Shown in pieces: positions 1 to 7,625 of a DNA stretch of 13,157 nt. The stretch spans positions 1 through 13,157 of the forward strand of contig CAZRFK010000055.1 of assembly GCA_964599275.1 (NCBI GenBank), written 5' to 3'. A program made the translations under genes and the position numbers. A model generated the notes under the pieces. The model was not told the DNA's origin, did no database searches, and saw nothing but the letters and a program-made list of their open reading frames with translations. This stretch comes from PUMD01 sp964599275. Its GTDB lineage: Bacteria > Bacillota > Sulfobacillia > SLMV01. The stretch's first letter is position 1. Each line of letters opens with the position of its first letter.

Positions 1-486
1 CAGGATGTCTTCGCGGTAGAATCCGTGGATGAACGTTTTGATAGATTGTGGCAGAGCTGCAGTAACCGGCTCAATGTCGCGGTTGTGAGAGATGCTGAAT
101 ATCTGCAGTGGCGGTATTTCAGATCTCCGAACAACTATACTGTCTTCGTCTGTCTGGCAGAAGATGAGTTTAAAGGTTACATAGTGCTGACAGTAGAGGA
201 TAACAGAGGTTACGTGGTAGATCTTCTTGCGACGACTGACCAAGCCTATGCTGGTTTATTGGCCCGTGCAGATGAATATTTTGAATCTGCGGGCTGTCAC
301 ACTGCATTCTGCTGGTGTCTGGGCAATAGAGTAATGTCATCACATATGAGGAAACACGGTTTTTTCCGTCGTGGGGAACCCAATGCACTGGTGGTCAATG
401 ACATTCAAATGAGTGATACGCAGAGAAAACTGATCAGCAGCTGCAGAAACTGGTTTATCACCATGGGAGATTCAGATTATTATTGA
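1..486 (+). CDS. GNAT-type acyltransferase, C-terminal part (5' end outside window)
   Basis: The frame is open from base 1 to a TGA at 484-486, so the gene enters from the left and only about 161 C-terminal codons are visible. A GTG at position 25 is not the start, because the residues before it (QDVFAVESV) fit the same protein. The stretch 'RDAEYLQWRYFRSP' followed by an aromatic-rich strand is typical of GNAT-fold N-acyltransferases found in exopolysaccharide clusters, where the enzyme moves an acyl group to an amino sugar or related acceptor. The end has alternating strands and helices ('HMRKHGFFRRGEP') like the last part of a GNAT domain. The next gene, a PIG-L deacetylase, starts about 23 bases downstream, so the two are probably co-transcribed. 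The substrate cannot be told, and the N-terminal acyl-CoA-binding half is not visible. Confidence 0.75.
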   Translation, partial: QDVFAVESVDERFDRLWQSCSNRLNVAVVRDAEYLQWRYFRSPNNYTVFVCLAEDEFKGYIVLTVEDNRGYVVDLLATTDQAYAGLLARADEYFESAGCHTAFCWCLGNRVMSSHMRKHGFFRRGEPNALVVNDIQMSDTQRKLISSCRNWFITMGDSDYY

Positions 487-509
487 TCGGAGTTGAGAAA
501 GGAGTAGAC

Positions 510-1433
510 GTGCAGTCACTTCGTCAACTTCTCAAGGTTATCCTCAGCAGGCCCTTTTTCTGGCTGAACCGGCTGTTTTTCTCTGCCTATTTTTGGTTCA
601 ACCGCAAAAAGTATAATTCTCAAATGGTGGGGGAAATCAGGAACCAGAGAATCCTGATAATGGTTCCTCATGTGGATGATGCAGTTATCGGTATGGGGGG
701 AATGCTAACTCATCTGTCTGAAAATAAGGAAGTAAAATGTCTCTATCTAACGGACAGCTCTGCCGGAAGCCGTCCCGGATTTGATAATAAGCAGCTTATT
801 TCAGCCACCCGCAAGCGGGAGGCCCGGCGGATAGCCGATTACTACGGCATCATAGATCCTGAATTCCTGGACTTACCCGATGGGCAGTTGGAAGTTACCC
901 CTGAATCCATAAATGCTGTCCATCGACATATCGACCGATTCAATCCGGATGTGGTATTTATTCCATATCCAATCGACGGACACCAGGACCACACCTCAAC
1001 AGCATTGATTGCTGTAAAAGCGCTGAATGTGAGCTGTTGTGCGGAGACGTTTCCAATTTGGATATATGAAGCCACATCCACGATGGAACCTGAGCTGGTC
1101 ACCCACCACTATGCACTTACAGAAAAGCAACTGCAAACCAAGCAGACTGCATTAAACACTTTTTCCTCTCAGATTCTTCCCTTCGATATATTCTTACTTC
1201 TAAATAAGTGTCGTCTTCTGGCCGTGAACAACGATCCACAACAAAAACATGGTGCCGAATTTTTTGCCGTCACTGACCTCGCACGATGCTCGAAAGCATT
1301 CTCTTTTTCCGGATTGAAAACTGCCTATAAGAATCTGCATCCCCTGAGCAGCAATATTCGATTGATTATCCAATTTCTTTACGGATGGAATCTCAGGCAG
1401 AGGGTAGCTCAGAAGGCTGCGAAGTATCTATGA
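510..1433 (+). CDS. PIG-L/LmbE family zinc-dependent deacetylase
   Basis: A 307-residue member of the PIG-L family, which removes acetyl groups from N-acetylglucosamine-containing or related substrates. The first motif, PHVDDAVIG (about residues 53-61), matches the family's HPDDE box with His and two Asp kept but the usual Glu replaced by Ala. The second motif, DGHQDH (about 156-161), provides the other metal-binding His. 'LPDGQL' in between is also typical. I chose the GTG at 510 because AAAGGAG at 498-504 sits 5 bases before it; a TTG at 483 in the same frame would overlap the previous gene but has no clear binding site. A hydrophobic aromatic segment near the N-terminus could be a membrane anchor or the edge of a helix. 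Pairing with an acyltransferase suggests acyl-group editing of a surface sugar. Its last 41 bases overlap the convergent O-antigen ligase gene. Confidence 0.88.
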   Translation: MQSLRQLLKVILSRPFFWLNRLFFSAYFWFNRKKYNSQMVGEIRNQRILIMVPHVDDAVIGMGGMLTHLSENKEVKCLYLTDSSAGSRPGFDNKQLISATRKREARRIADYYGIIDPEFLDLPDGQLEVTPESINAVHRHIDRFNPDVVFIPYPIDGHQDHTSTALIAVKALNVSCCAETFPIWIYEATSTMEPELVTHHYALTEKQLQTKQTALNTFSSQILPFDIFLLLNKCRLLAVNNDPQQKHGAEFFAVTDLARCSKAFSFSGLKTAYKNLHPLSSNIRLIIQFLYGWNLRQRVAQKAAKYL

Positions 1434-2760
1434 TTCTGCTGCAGAGATAAATAACTCCTATGTTCAGCCAGAATAAGACGGTAATTTTTGGCATATACAC
1501 AACGTGGTCCCCCAGGCCCTGAACAAGCAACCCTGCAACGGCAGCCAGCGATCCTGTCGTTGCATGAAAGATAAAGCGATCTTCTGTGCGTCTGAGAATT
1601 TGCAGACCTCGTTTGAATGTCCTGAATAAAAACCACAAGAACAACCCCAGACCTACCAGACCAAACTCAATCGCATACTGTAAAAAAGTGTTGTGTGAAT
1701 GATAGGGACGCTTTCCCCTGGTCAGCATGTAGGTGGGATATATCTGTCGATAAACCAGATGTCCCATACCTATACCCGTCAGCCAGTGCTCTCGCAGCAT
1801 TGTGCCTGATTCCTGCCACACTATCAACCGATACGAATGAGAGGTTTCCCCTGGATCGAAGATTGACATAACACGCTCAAACAGACGCTCAGAACTGACG
1901 ATCCCGATAATCAATGAAAGCAGCAGCAGGACAATCAATCCCCTTCTACCTGCGAGCCATAAAAACACCAGTACTGCAGCCATAAGCCCCATCCATCCTG
2001 AGCGAGAAAAAGTAAGCAGGGAGTTGACAACAACTGAAAAAAAGATGGCCCCGAGAAGGATTTTCTTTTTCAAATCTTTCGCTGACCACAAAAGGCCCAG
2101 AGATACCGGAGCAAGCATCGTAAGATAACCAGCAAAAACATTGGGGTTGTCAAAAACTGAGTACACACGACTGGTCAACCATGGATGAAGATCAGCATCC
2201 ACCCAGGCGCTTTCAACCGGTACCCCAACAAAAAATTGGTACATTCCATACATTGACAGCAAAAAGCCAACCAACACCGTCAACATCAACCAGGCATGCA
2301 GCTGCTGCCGCCGTTTGAAAAGATGTATTATCAGATAGAAAAACCCCAGTGAACCCGCAAGAATAACCGCGTCACGAATACTTGCTGACGGATTGAGTGA
2401 AGTGATAGTGGAGGCAGCCAGCAGCAGTACAAAAAACACCAGGGCAGGCTCTTGAATAAAAGGGTAAAGACATATCTCTCCCCTGTGAAGACAGTGAAGC
2501 ACATAACACAGAAAGAGAAATGCTCCAAGCAAAAAAATAGATTGATTCAGCACAAATGGCAGAGCTACTGCAACCAGATACATCCCCCAATGAGGTTTCA
2601 GATAAACTCCAAATACCAACAGCATCATGATGGTCAACTGCACATACCTTGAAACACCAACCATGCCTCCAGATATCCCAAAAAGCAGGCCTACAGCTGC
2701 AATTATAAAAGTCACCTTCAGTGACCTTGCATCGTATTCATTTTCTGCAGTCAGATTCAT
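1393..2760 (-). CDS. O-antigen ligase / Wzy-like polymerase family membrane protein
   Basis: A roughly 455-residue, highly hydrophobic protein with about ten or more predicted membrane helices. It has the hallmarks of the Wzy_C (O-antigen ligase) family: 'VFDNPNVFAGYLTML', 'FSRSGWMGL', 'GIGMGHLVYRQIYPTY' in the large external loop, then 'YHSHNTFLQYAIEFGLVGL'. The Arg of SRSGW and the His of HSHN correspond to the conserved charged residues proposed to be catalytic in WaaL and related enzymes. Family members join or polymerise oligosaccharides on undecaprenyl phosphate outside the membrane; some glycosylate proteins instead. The ATG at 2760 is preferred because GGGAGG lies 5 bases upstream; ATG 2778 and TTG 2781 are alternatives. 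It overlaps the end of the upstream membrane-protein gene by 23 bases, which indicates translational coupling, and it is the last gene of the operon. Confidence 0.88.
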   Translation of the reverse strand: MNLTAENEYDARSLKVTFIIAAVGLLFGISGGMVGVSRYVQLTIMMLLVFGVYLKPHWGMYLVAVALPFVLNQSIFLLGAFLFLCYVLHCLHRGEICLYPFIQEPALVFFVLLLAASTITSLNPSASIRDAVILAGSLGFFYLIIHLFKRRQQLHAWLMLTVLVGFLLSMYGMYQFFVGVPVESAWVDADLHPWLTSRVYSVFDNPNVFAGYLTMLAPVSLGLLWSAKDLKKKILLGAIFFSVVVNSLLTFSRSGWMGLMAAVLVFLWLAGRRGLIVLLLLSLIIGIVSSERLFERVMSIFDPGETSHSYRLIVWQESGTMLREHWLTGIGMGHLVYRQIYPTYMLTRGKRPYHSHNTFLQYAIEFGLVGLGLFLWFLFRTFKRGLQILRRTEDRFIFHATTGSLAAVAGLLVQGLGDHVVYMPKITVLFWLNIGVIYLCSRIIDTSQPSELPSA

Positions 2761-3313
2761 CGCAGCCTCCCGTTTCATCAAGAGTCAGAAGCCACCGGGC
2801 AAATGTTACAGTTTTACTGTTGTTCATAGCAGCATGTAAAATTTCTACATTGAGGATTTGGTGCAGAAAAAAGACAACTCCAGCGGCGACAGTCAAAATA
2901 ATGACCGTCCGGAAAGTTGGACCGAACAGGTAGCTGTAACCCAACCGACCAATCAGGGCGGACATCAGAAAAACCCCCGCAACATGAACCGGACGCCTGT
3001 GAATCAGCTCAACTGCTGTCCGAACAACTCCCACGGCCGAGCTCCTAGAGGATATTCTCTGCCAGAACCCACTAACGGCAGAAAATATAGAATTCATCCA
3101 CCTCGAAAGCCTGCTCACAAGACTGTAAAATCTGCTCCCCCTCCACCATCCATCGTCTTCACAGGATAAAACTTTGTGAAATACACTGCCCTTGCATAAA
3201 TATTGAATGTACGATGATATCCTCTGAGACAAAACACAAATCAAGCTGTTTTCCCACCACTTATTGGCCCGGGCCCAGGAGGAATTGCAAGTGGTATTTC
3301 CATAATTTTTCAC
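2738..3313 (-). CDS. hypothetical two-helix membrane protein between DUF4330 and O-antigen ligase genes
   Basis: I do not recognise this 191-residue protein. The first 95 residues are rich in Trp, Ser and Arg with no clear signal peptide. Two hydrophobic segments follow, at about 109-130 and 134-152, joined by a short Gly-Pro turn, and the tail is polar with two Cys in the last eight residues. The GTG start at 3313 overlaps the TGA of the DUF4330 gene (GTGA), and the 3' end overlaps the O-antigen ligase start, so the gene is enclosed by two overlaps in one operon. That placement argues for a real gene and for a role in export or assembly of the same surface polymer. An accessory or partner of the ligase is an inference from position only. 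The start is uncertain because the Trp/Arg-rich N-terminus lacks family support. Confidence 0.7.
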   Translation of the reverse strand: MKNYGNTTCNSSWARANKWWENSLICVLSQRISSYIQYLCKGSVFHKVLSCEDDGWWRGSRFYSLVSRLSRWMNSIFSAVSGFWQRISSRSSAVGVVRTAVELIHRRPVHVAGVFLMSALIGRLGYSYLFGPTFRTVIILTVAAGVVFFLHQILNVEILHAAMNNSKTVTFARWLLTLDETGGCDESDCRK

Positions 3314-3810
3314 TGTGAAATCCCCGCCTCTATTTGTAGAACTGTCGAATGAACCGAATACGTCCTGGTCTCTAACATGAGGCTGGCACCTATCCGGAGT
3401 TGATGTGAGGCAACCTGAATTACATCCCCGGTATCATAACCAAGACCCTCGACTGTTACAAGGATGGTATATCTCTCTGGAACTTCAGCAATTATGACAT
3501 CACCATCAGCTGTTTCAACTGGGGTGCGATAAGGCCTGACCTGCTTGTCCACAATACTTCCAATTATCTGTCCGGTGATGTGATCTCGAACCACATCGCC
3601 CTCATTTATCGCATCAACAGTTGCCTGCCGCACATCAGTTATCTCTGCCACTGCAGAAAACTCAATATCGCCAGTATCATACCTGGCAGTCCCCCAACCA
3701 AGAAAACGCACAGCTCCAGTGTAAGCAAATATCACCAGTAATAACACTGCAAAAATATCAACCACACTGACGGCTCCAAAAATTCGCCCCTTGTCATCCA
3801 AAAATCTCAC
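3310..3810 (-). CDS. DUF4330 domain protein, single membrane anchor
   Basis: A 166-residue protein beginning with 'DDKGRIFGAVSVVDIF', the signature opening of DUF4330 proteins, followed by one membrane helix at about residues 16-38. The rest is a soluble, strand-rich domain in which the phrase YDTGD occurs twice, perhaps marking two related subdomains. It is probably anchored by the N-terminal helix with the remainder outside the membrane. No biochemical function is known for the family to my knowledge. The start is a GTG at 3810 with AGGGGG about 8 bases upstream. It is the first gene of the operon that continues into the two-helix membrane protein and the O-antigen ligase. This context suggests a scaffold or periplasm-side part of a polymer assembly system, which is inference. 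Confidence 0.85.
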   Translation of the reverse strand: MRFLDDKGRIFGAVSVVDIFAVLLLVIFAYTGAVRFLGWGTARYDTGDIEFSAVAEITDVRQATVDAINEGDVVRDHITGQIIGSIVDKQVRPYRTPVETADGDVIIAEVPERYTILVTVEGLGYDTGDVIQVASHQLRIGASLMLETRTYSVHSTVLQIEAGISQ

Positions 3811-4100
3811 ATGACTCGCCCCCTAGCAGTCAAAAGCCCACTTCCGGAGAAAGTGCGACTGTAACTTCATTGTCCTCACAAAAACTGAGCCTGTCAACAG
3901 AACGAATTTCCTGCTGCTCAATTTGAGATTATCAGCTCCACTGAATATAGAGCATAATGACCATTCCTTCGACTTAAACCCGACAGTAAATGTGAATCGA
4001 GCTGTTTTTCTGGTTTTGCTTTTTTAGTTGGCACGGCTGGCTTATGAACTTTTTACTGGATATACTCTATGTGTAAGACTTCTGGAAGGAGGATCATGAA
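3811..4100. other. divergent intergenic region between DUF4330 and DUF4870 genes
   Basis: These 290 bases separate divergent genes and contain no convincing coding frame. They hold the minus-strand promoter listed separately. On the plus strand a TATACT at 4061-4066 is well placed as a -10 box for the DUF4870 gene, but no good -35 box is found at the right distance. A T-rich stretch lies at about 4003-4026 without a preceding stem, so it is not called a terminator. Confidence 0.5.
3869..3897 (-). promoter_or_regulatory. sigma-A type promoter for the DUF4330 operon
   Basis: On the minus strand a perfect -35 box TTGACA (3897-3892) is followed after exactly 17 bases by GACAAT (3874-3869), matching four of six -10 positions. 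Transcription would start near 3862, leaving a leader of about 50 bases before the GTG at 3810. The leader can form only a small hairpin (CACTT/AAGTG). Confidence 0.55.
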
Positions 4101-4103
4101 TTG
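4086..4103 (+). promoter_or_regulatory. ribosome binding site with out-of-frame decoy ATG before a TTG start
   Basis: AAGGAGGA (4086-4093) is followed by ATG at 4096 and by TTG at 4101. The TTG has the better spacing, about 8 bases from AGGAGG, and opens the DUF4870 frame. The ATG is only about 3 bases from AGGAGG and its frame stops after roughly 22 codons. One extra base between them would join the ATG to the DUF4870 frame, so a sequencing indel is also possible. Confidence 0.55.
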
Positions 4104-4475
4104 CAGAGGGCAGAAAACAGTAATGACTCCATTCTGGCTGCTATTACCCACATACTGGGGCTTCTGACTGGATTTCTCGGTCCCCTGGTCATATTTCTGC
4201 TTCGTTCAGAAGAAGATCTTGTAAAAGATCAAGCCCGGGAAGCCCTTAATTTTCAAGTAACAATGCTGCTGGGAGCCATACTTGGAGGCCTGCTGACCGT
4301 AGTATTTGTCGGCTTCCTGATAGTCCTGGCTGTGGGCCTCACCGATACTGTATTATCTATTGTAGCAGCAGTACGAGCATACGAAGGTCAAAGGTACCGA
4401 TACCCCATTTGCATACGTTTTCTGAATCCTCCTCATTACCCTCATCGATCCAGACCAACATACAGAGGCAGATAA
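4101..4475 (+). CDS. DUF4870 (Tic20-like) small membrane protein
   Basis: A 124-residue protein that follows the DUF4870 pattern closely: an N-terminal 'AAITHILGLLTGFLGPL' helix, the charged stretch 'SEEDLVKDQAREALNFQ', then two further helices, ending in 'AYEGQRYRYPICIRFL'. The 'QAREALNFQ' phrase and the terminal YRYP box are the best family marks. Members are three- to four-helix membrane proteins of unknown function. The start is a TTG at 4101 with AAGGAGGA at 4086-4093. An ATG at 4096, between that site and the TTG, is in another frame and runs only about 22 codons. The tail after the YRYP box is Pro- and Arg-rich and adds about 15 residues. The gene stands alone, convergent with the cyclic-di-GMP regulator gene. 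Confidence 0.85.
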   Translation: MQRAENSNDSILAAITHILGLLTGFLGPLVIFLLRSEEDLVKDQAREALNFQVTMLLGAILGGLLTVVFVGFLIVLAVGLTDTVLSIVAAVRAYEGQRYRYPICIRFLNPPHYPHRSRPTYRGR

Positions 4476-4529
4476 TCCTAAATATCATGATTGCAACCTG
4501 AAATGTCCAGGAAAACCACCAGAGCAAGA

Positions 4530-4545
4530 GCGCAATGGATTGCGC
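4530..4545. repeat. perfect short inverted repeat between convergent genes
   Basis: GCGCAAT and its reverse complement are separated by GG. As RNA it would form a 6-bp stem with a 4-base loop. It lies in the 108-base gap between the DUF4870 gene and the convergent regulator gene. There is no T run on either strand directly after it, so it is not a standard Rho-independent terminator, though it may contribute to 3'-end formation. Confidence 0.4.
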
Positions 4546-4583
4546 AGACAACCTCTGCACCTTTGGAGGTTCAGTCTGTCCAT

Positions 4584-7271
4584 TCAGTCTATTTCAGTAT
4601 ATCCATCGAGCACCCCCAGGAAAGCATTTACAACCTGTGGATCAAACTGACTTCCTGAATAATGTTTAATTTCCTCCACAGCTTCATCACCGGACATGGC
4701 CTCCCGGTAAGGTCTATCGTTCGTCATGGCATCATAAGCATCAACAACCGCCAGGACTCTGGCAAGAAGAGGGATTTCTTCTCCTTTTAATCCTCTCGGG
4801 TATCCCTGTCCGTTGTACCATTCGTGGTGGTACAATATTGCTTCATCAATGGGAGCCAGTTCCACATTGGTTTGAGCTATCCTGTAACCAATTTCGGGGT
4901 GCCGCTTTATCTCCATCCATTCGTCAGGGTGAAGCGGTTCACTTTTCATCAATACATTATTGGATATGGCCACCTTGCCTATATCATGAAGTTTTGCCAA
5001 TAAAGCGAGGTTATTAATCTCTGACTTGGACAGCCCCATCTGCCGGGCAACTGCCCTCCCCAGATTTTCCAGCCTTCTGGTGTGCTGGGTTGTCTCCATG
5101 GTTTTTTCTTCCAACGCATTGAGCAGTGATTGAATAATAGCGCTTCTTACACTATCTCTGCGCAGCATTTTATCCCGGTACATCTTCTCTTCCGCCCAGC
5201 TTAATACTTCCCAAATGTCCCTATCCGGCTCAATCTTGGTAGCCCACCCCAGGGAAAGCGATATCTCGAATTCCTGTGCAGATTGCCCACACTTTTGTCG
5301 TATTTTGGCCATAAGTTCTTCAGCCTCTGCGGAAGGTGTCTGCGGACAAACTATGGCAAATTCATCTCCGCCAATACGTGCAGCTACATCCTGGTTTCGA
5401 CAGTTGTCCTGCAGAATACGCGCAATCTGCTGAAGCATTTGGTCACCCTGCTGGTGTCCAAATGCATCATTGAACACTTTCAAGCCGTTGACATCGGCCA
5501 TTAATACAGATAGCGGTAGCTGACTCTGTTGGTCAAGTCGTTTGAGTTCAGTTTCAAAATAAGCGCGGTTGTGTATCCCGGTGAGCTGATCATGAGAACT
5601 GAGGTAAAGGAGTCTCTTTTCAGAATCTTTCCTCTGAGTGATATCACGGGTAATTATCAGCTTGGCAGGCTCTCCCTGATAGCTGATATCGCTGACATTC
5701 ACCTCAACATGTATCTTGCTACCATCTTTATGCTGCAGGACCGTTTCATAAATATGAGGTACCTCTTCACCTGCCTCCCGCTTCATTGCATTAGCCACAA
5801 ACCGCTCCTTTTCAGTCGGATGAATAAACTGCAGCCAGCTGCTGTTCAGAAGCTCCTCTTTTTCGTACCCCAGTATATCCTTGGCCGCAGCATTTACATA
5901 TTTGTGCTCGTTATGCTGGACGATGACAATGAGATCCTTTGCCTTTTCAGCAAGGGTACGGTATTTGCGCTCACTTTCGCGAACACTTCGTTCCGCTTCC
6001 ATCTCAACAGTTCTATCGCGCACCGAGCCAACAATCTGAACAGTCTGTTCATTCTTTACCACCGGAGAGAGACGGCATGAAAAAAGATGCGGTACACCCT
6101 GAAAAATGAACTGCCCCTCAAAAGCAGTGGGCTCTTTATTATCACAGCAGAGCTGTAAGTGAGTATATATCCTCTTCCAACTCTTCTTTGAAAAAGCTTT
6201 CCGGAGAGAAACCATGCTGTTTCCCCCGCTAAAAATGCCACCTGCCATACTCTGCAGGGCAGAATTAACCTTTCGCATCACAAAATCGCCGTCTGGACTC
6301 ACATCGATAAGGAACAATCCATCCTGGCTACTCTCAAAAATAACTTCATACTCTGATGCCAGCTGCTCTGCCTCTTTTCGCTTCTTTTGAAGGGAATTCT
6401 TGGTCCGAATACGCTCCACGGCAGCAGCAATGTGAGCAGTCAAGATTTCAACTATCTCAACAGTTCCTTCATCATAAACCCCGATCTTCTCAGCAGCACA
6501 TTGGAAAACACCTATATCTCCCACTGGAACGCTGACCAGAGAGTGGTACCTGTCACTGGCCAGATCAGCTTCTGGGTGGGTTTGCATATCATCAATCACC
6601 CAGGCTTTTTGTGTTCTATAAGTCTTTCCAACGATCCCCTCACTGATCAAGCATGGCTGCGCTCCATACCTGGGTACCTCCTGTGAAATCGCCTGCGGTA
6701 TCAGAACATTCAGCCTGGCTGTCGAAATAACCGAGCGATAAAAACCAAGATTTTTTTCAGCGATCTCTATTCCCAGCTCGTACACCTGCTGCTCATTATC
6801 AATGTGTTCTAATTTCAGGACAAATTCATGGAGTTTTTGTATTCTCTCTTTGGCCTCAGTCAGCTCGCGTTCAGCTTTTACCCATGCGGAGACATCACGC
6901 ACTGCTACCAGAATAAATCGCTCTCTGTTTATTTTAATCGTTGATAAAAAGACTTGGGCTTCAAACGTGGAGCTAGCATTCGGCCGTAAACCTGCACATT
7001 CGAACAGCTGCTCACCTCCTGTACGCAACTTTTCCCAGGTTGAAATAACTGCACCCGGGGATGAGACCGATACAAGTAAATCATCGGTAATTTTCAGCCC
7101 TAGTGCCTGTTCTCTGCTGATGCCGTATAGTTCAAGGGTACGCTTATTCACCACCAACACGTTGCCCTCACGGTCAGTGATGATGAGGGCTTCTCTGACT
7201 GCATCCAAAATCTTGTTGAAGGCTTCCATATCAAGATGAATTTCGGCGTCTTCGAGAGGACAATCAGTCAT
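4584..7271 (-). CDS. cyclic-di-GMP regulator, PAS-GAF-PAS-PAS-GGDEF-HD-GYP
   Basis: A protein of about 895 residues without membrane helices, so a cytosolic sensor. Order: PAS (about 18-130), GAF (150-290), PAS (305-425), PAS (435-550, ending 'IITRDITQRKDSEKRL'), GGDEF (555-705), HD-GYP (710-890). The cyclase site reads RIGGDEFAIV (motif 634-638), with an inhibitory-site RNQD (625-628) exactly five residues before it. The phosphodiesterase half keeps LHDIGK (HD at 762-763), KRHPEIG, YHHEW (815-816), NGQGYP, and VVDAYDAMTNDRPYR, so its metal ligands look complete. Both catalytic activities are therefore expected: synthesis from GTP and hydrolysis of cyclic-di-GMP. ATG 7271 is chosen because GGAAGGA lies about 9 bases upstream; TTG 7289 is an in-frame alternative overlapping that site. 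The signals sensed are unknown. It is transcribed alone. Confidence 0.95.
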   Translation of the reverse strand: MTDCPLEDAEIHLDMEAFNKILDAVREALIITDREGNVLVVNKRTLELYGISREQALGLKITDDLLVSVSSPGAVISTWEKLRTGGEQLFECAGLRPNASSTFEAQVFLSTIKINRERFILVAVRDVSAWVKAERELTEAKERIQKLHEFVLKLEHIDNEQQVYELGIEIAEKNLGFYRSVISTARLNVLIPQAISQEVPRYGAQPCLISEGIVGKTYRTQKAWVIDDMQTHPEADLASDRYHSLVSVPVGDIGVFQCAAEKIGVYDEGTVEIVEILTAHIAAAVERIRTKNSLQKKRKEAEQLASEYEVIFESSQDGLFLIDVSPDGDFVMRKVNSALQSMAGGIFSGGNSMVSLRKAFSKKSWKRIYTHLQLCCDNKEPTAFEGQFIFQGVPHLFSCRLSPVVKNEQTVQIVGSVRDRTVEMEAERSVRESERKYRTLAEKAKDLIVIVQHNEHKYVNAAAKDILGYEKEELLNSSWLQFIHPTEKERFVANAMKREAGEEVPHIYETVLQHKDGSKIHVEVNVSDISYQGEPAKLIITRDITQRKDSEKRLLYLSSHDQLTGIHNRAYFETELKRLDQQSQLPLSVLMADVNGLKVFNDAFGHQQGDQMLQQIARILQDNCRNQDVAARIGGDEFAIVCPQTPSAEAEELMAKIRQKCGQSAQEFEISLSLGWATKIEPDRDIWEVLSWAEEKMYRDKMLRRDSVRSAIIQSLLNALEEKTMETTQHTRRLENLGRAVARQMGLSKSEINNLALLAKLHDIGKVAISNNVLMKSEPLHPDEWMEIKRHPEIGYRIAQTNVELAPIDEAILYHHEWYNGQGYPRGLKGEEIPLLARVLAVVDAYDAMTNDRPYREAMSGDEAVEEIKHYSGSQFDPQVVNAFLGVLDGYTEID

Positions 7272-7395
7272 AAGAAAACATCCTTCCAATAAATCGCATC
7301 AGCAGCAGACCTGACACAAAAGGTTGACAAAACATATGTGCAATTTCAGCACAAAAGACTACTGCTGGTCGAAAAGCCGGGACCATCAACAAAAA

Positions 7396-7424
7396 GGGAC
7401 CTCCTTTGGGGTTTATGTTATAAT
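7396..7424 (+). promoter_or_regulatory. extended -10 promoter
   Basis: TGTTATAAT (7416-7424) is a perfect extended -10 element. The hexamer 17 bases upstream, GGGACC (7396-7401), matches only the GAC centre of the -35 consensus, which is acceptable for an extended -10 promoter. A transcript from near 7431 would have about 265 bases of leader before the ECF gene, running through both downstream inverted repeats. Confidence 0.4.
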
Positions 7425-7527
7425 TCTCCCTGCGTTAACACTAGTCCTTCTCATCATCGCGTATATTGTCAGCTTACAGGCATCACTTAACCGCCCCAAC
7501 TTATTATGACGGAGTAATTCAAACATT

Positions 7528-7560
7528 TCTCAGCCAATTAGCACCTTTCGGCTGCTGAGA
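7528..7560 (+). repeat. inverted repeat in the ECF leader region
   Basis: TCTCAGC (7528-7534) pairs perfectly with GCTGAGA (7554-7560) across a 19-base loop. Inside, AGCA (7540-7543) can pair with TGCT (7553-7556), which would compete with the outer stem. It would matter only for a transcript from the upstream promoter. I could not match it to a known riboswitch class. Confidence 0.35.
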
Positions 7561-7599
7561 GGAAGGAATACAGTAAACCACAACGAAGGAGCAAGGTTA

Positions 7600-7625
7600 G
7601 ATGACAATACAGGTGTATTGTCATC
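7600..7625. promoter_or_regulatory. perfect 26-base palindrome, candidate operator
   Basis: GATGACAATAC (7600-7610) and its exact reverse complement (7615-7625) flank the four bases AGGT. The right arm contains the whole -35 box TTGTCA (7618-7623) of the promoter for the ECF S component. A dimeric repressor bound here would block RNA polymerase. The core, TACAGGTGTA, has the shape TACA-N2-TGTA. The arms are long and GC-poor, and the site lies upstream of the predicted start at about 7653, so a DNA operator is more likely than an RNA terminator. Confidence 0.6.

Noticed and set aside
2858..3169. 103-codon plus-strand open frame opposite the unrecognised membrane protein
   Set aside because: It is polar and Pro/Asn-rich with no binding site, while the minus-strand frame is held by overlaps at both ends.
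4530..4545. Rho-independent terminator at the GCGCAAT inverted repeat
   Set aside because: The loop is very small and no T run follows on either strand.
5529..6080. 183-codon plus-strand open frame opposite the PAS region of the cyclic-di-GMP regulator
   Set aside because: The minus-strand protein is unambiguous here and the plus-strand frame has no recognisable motif.
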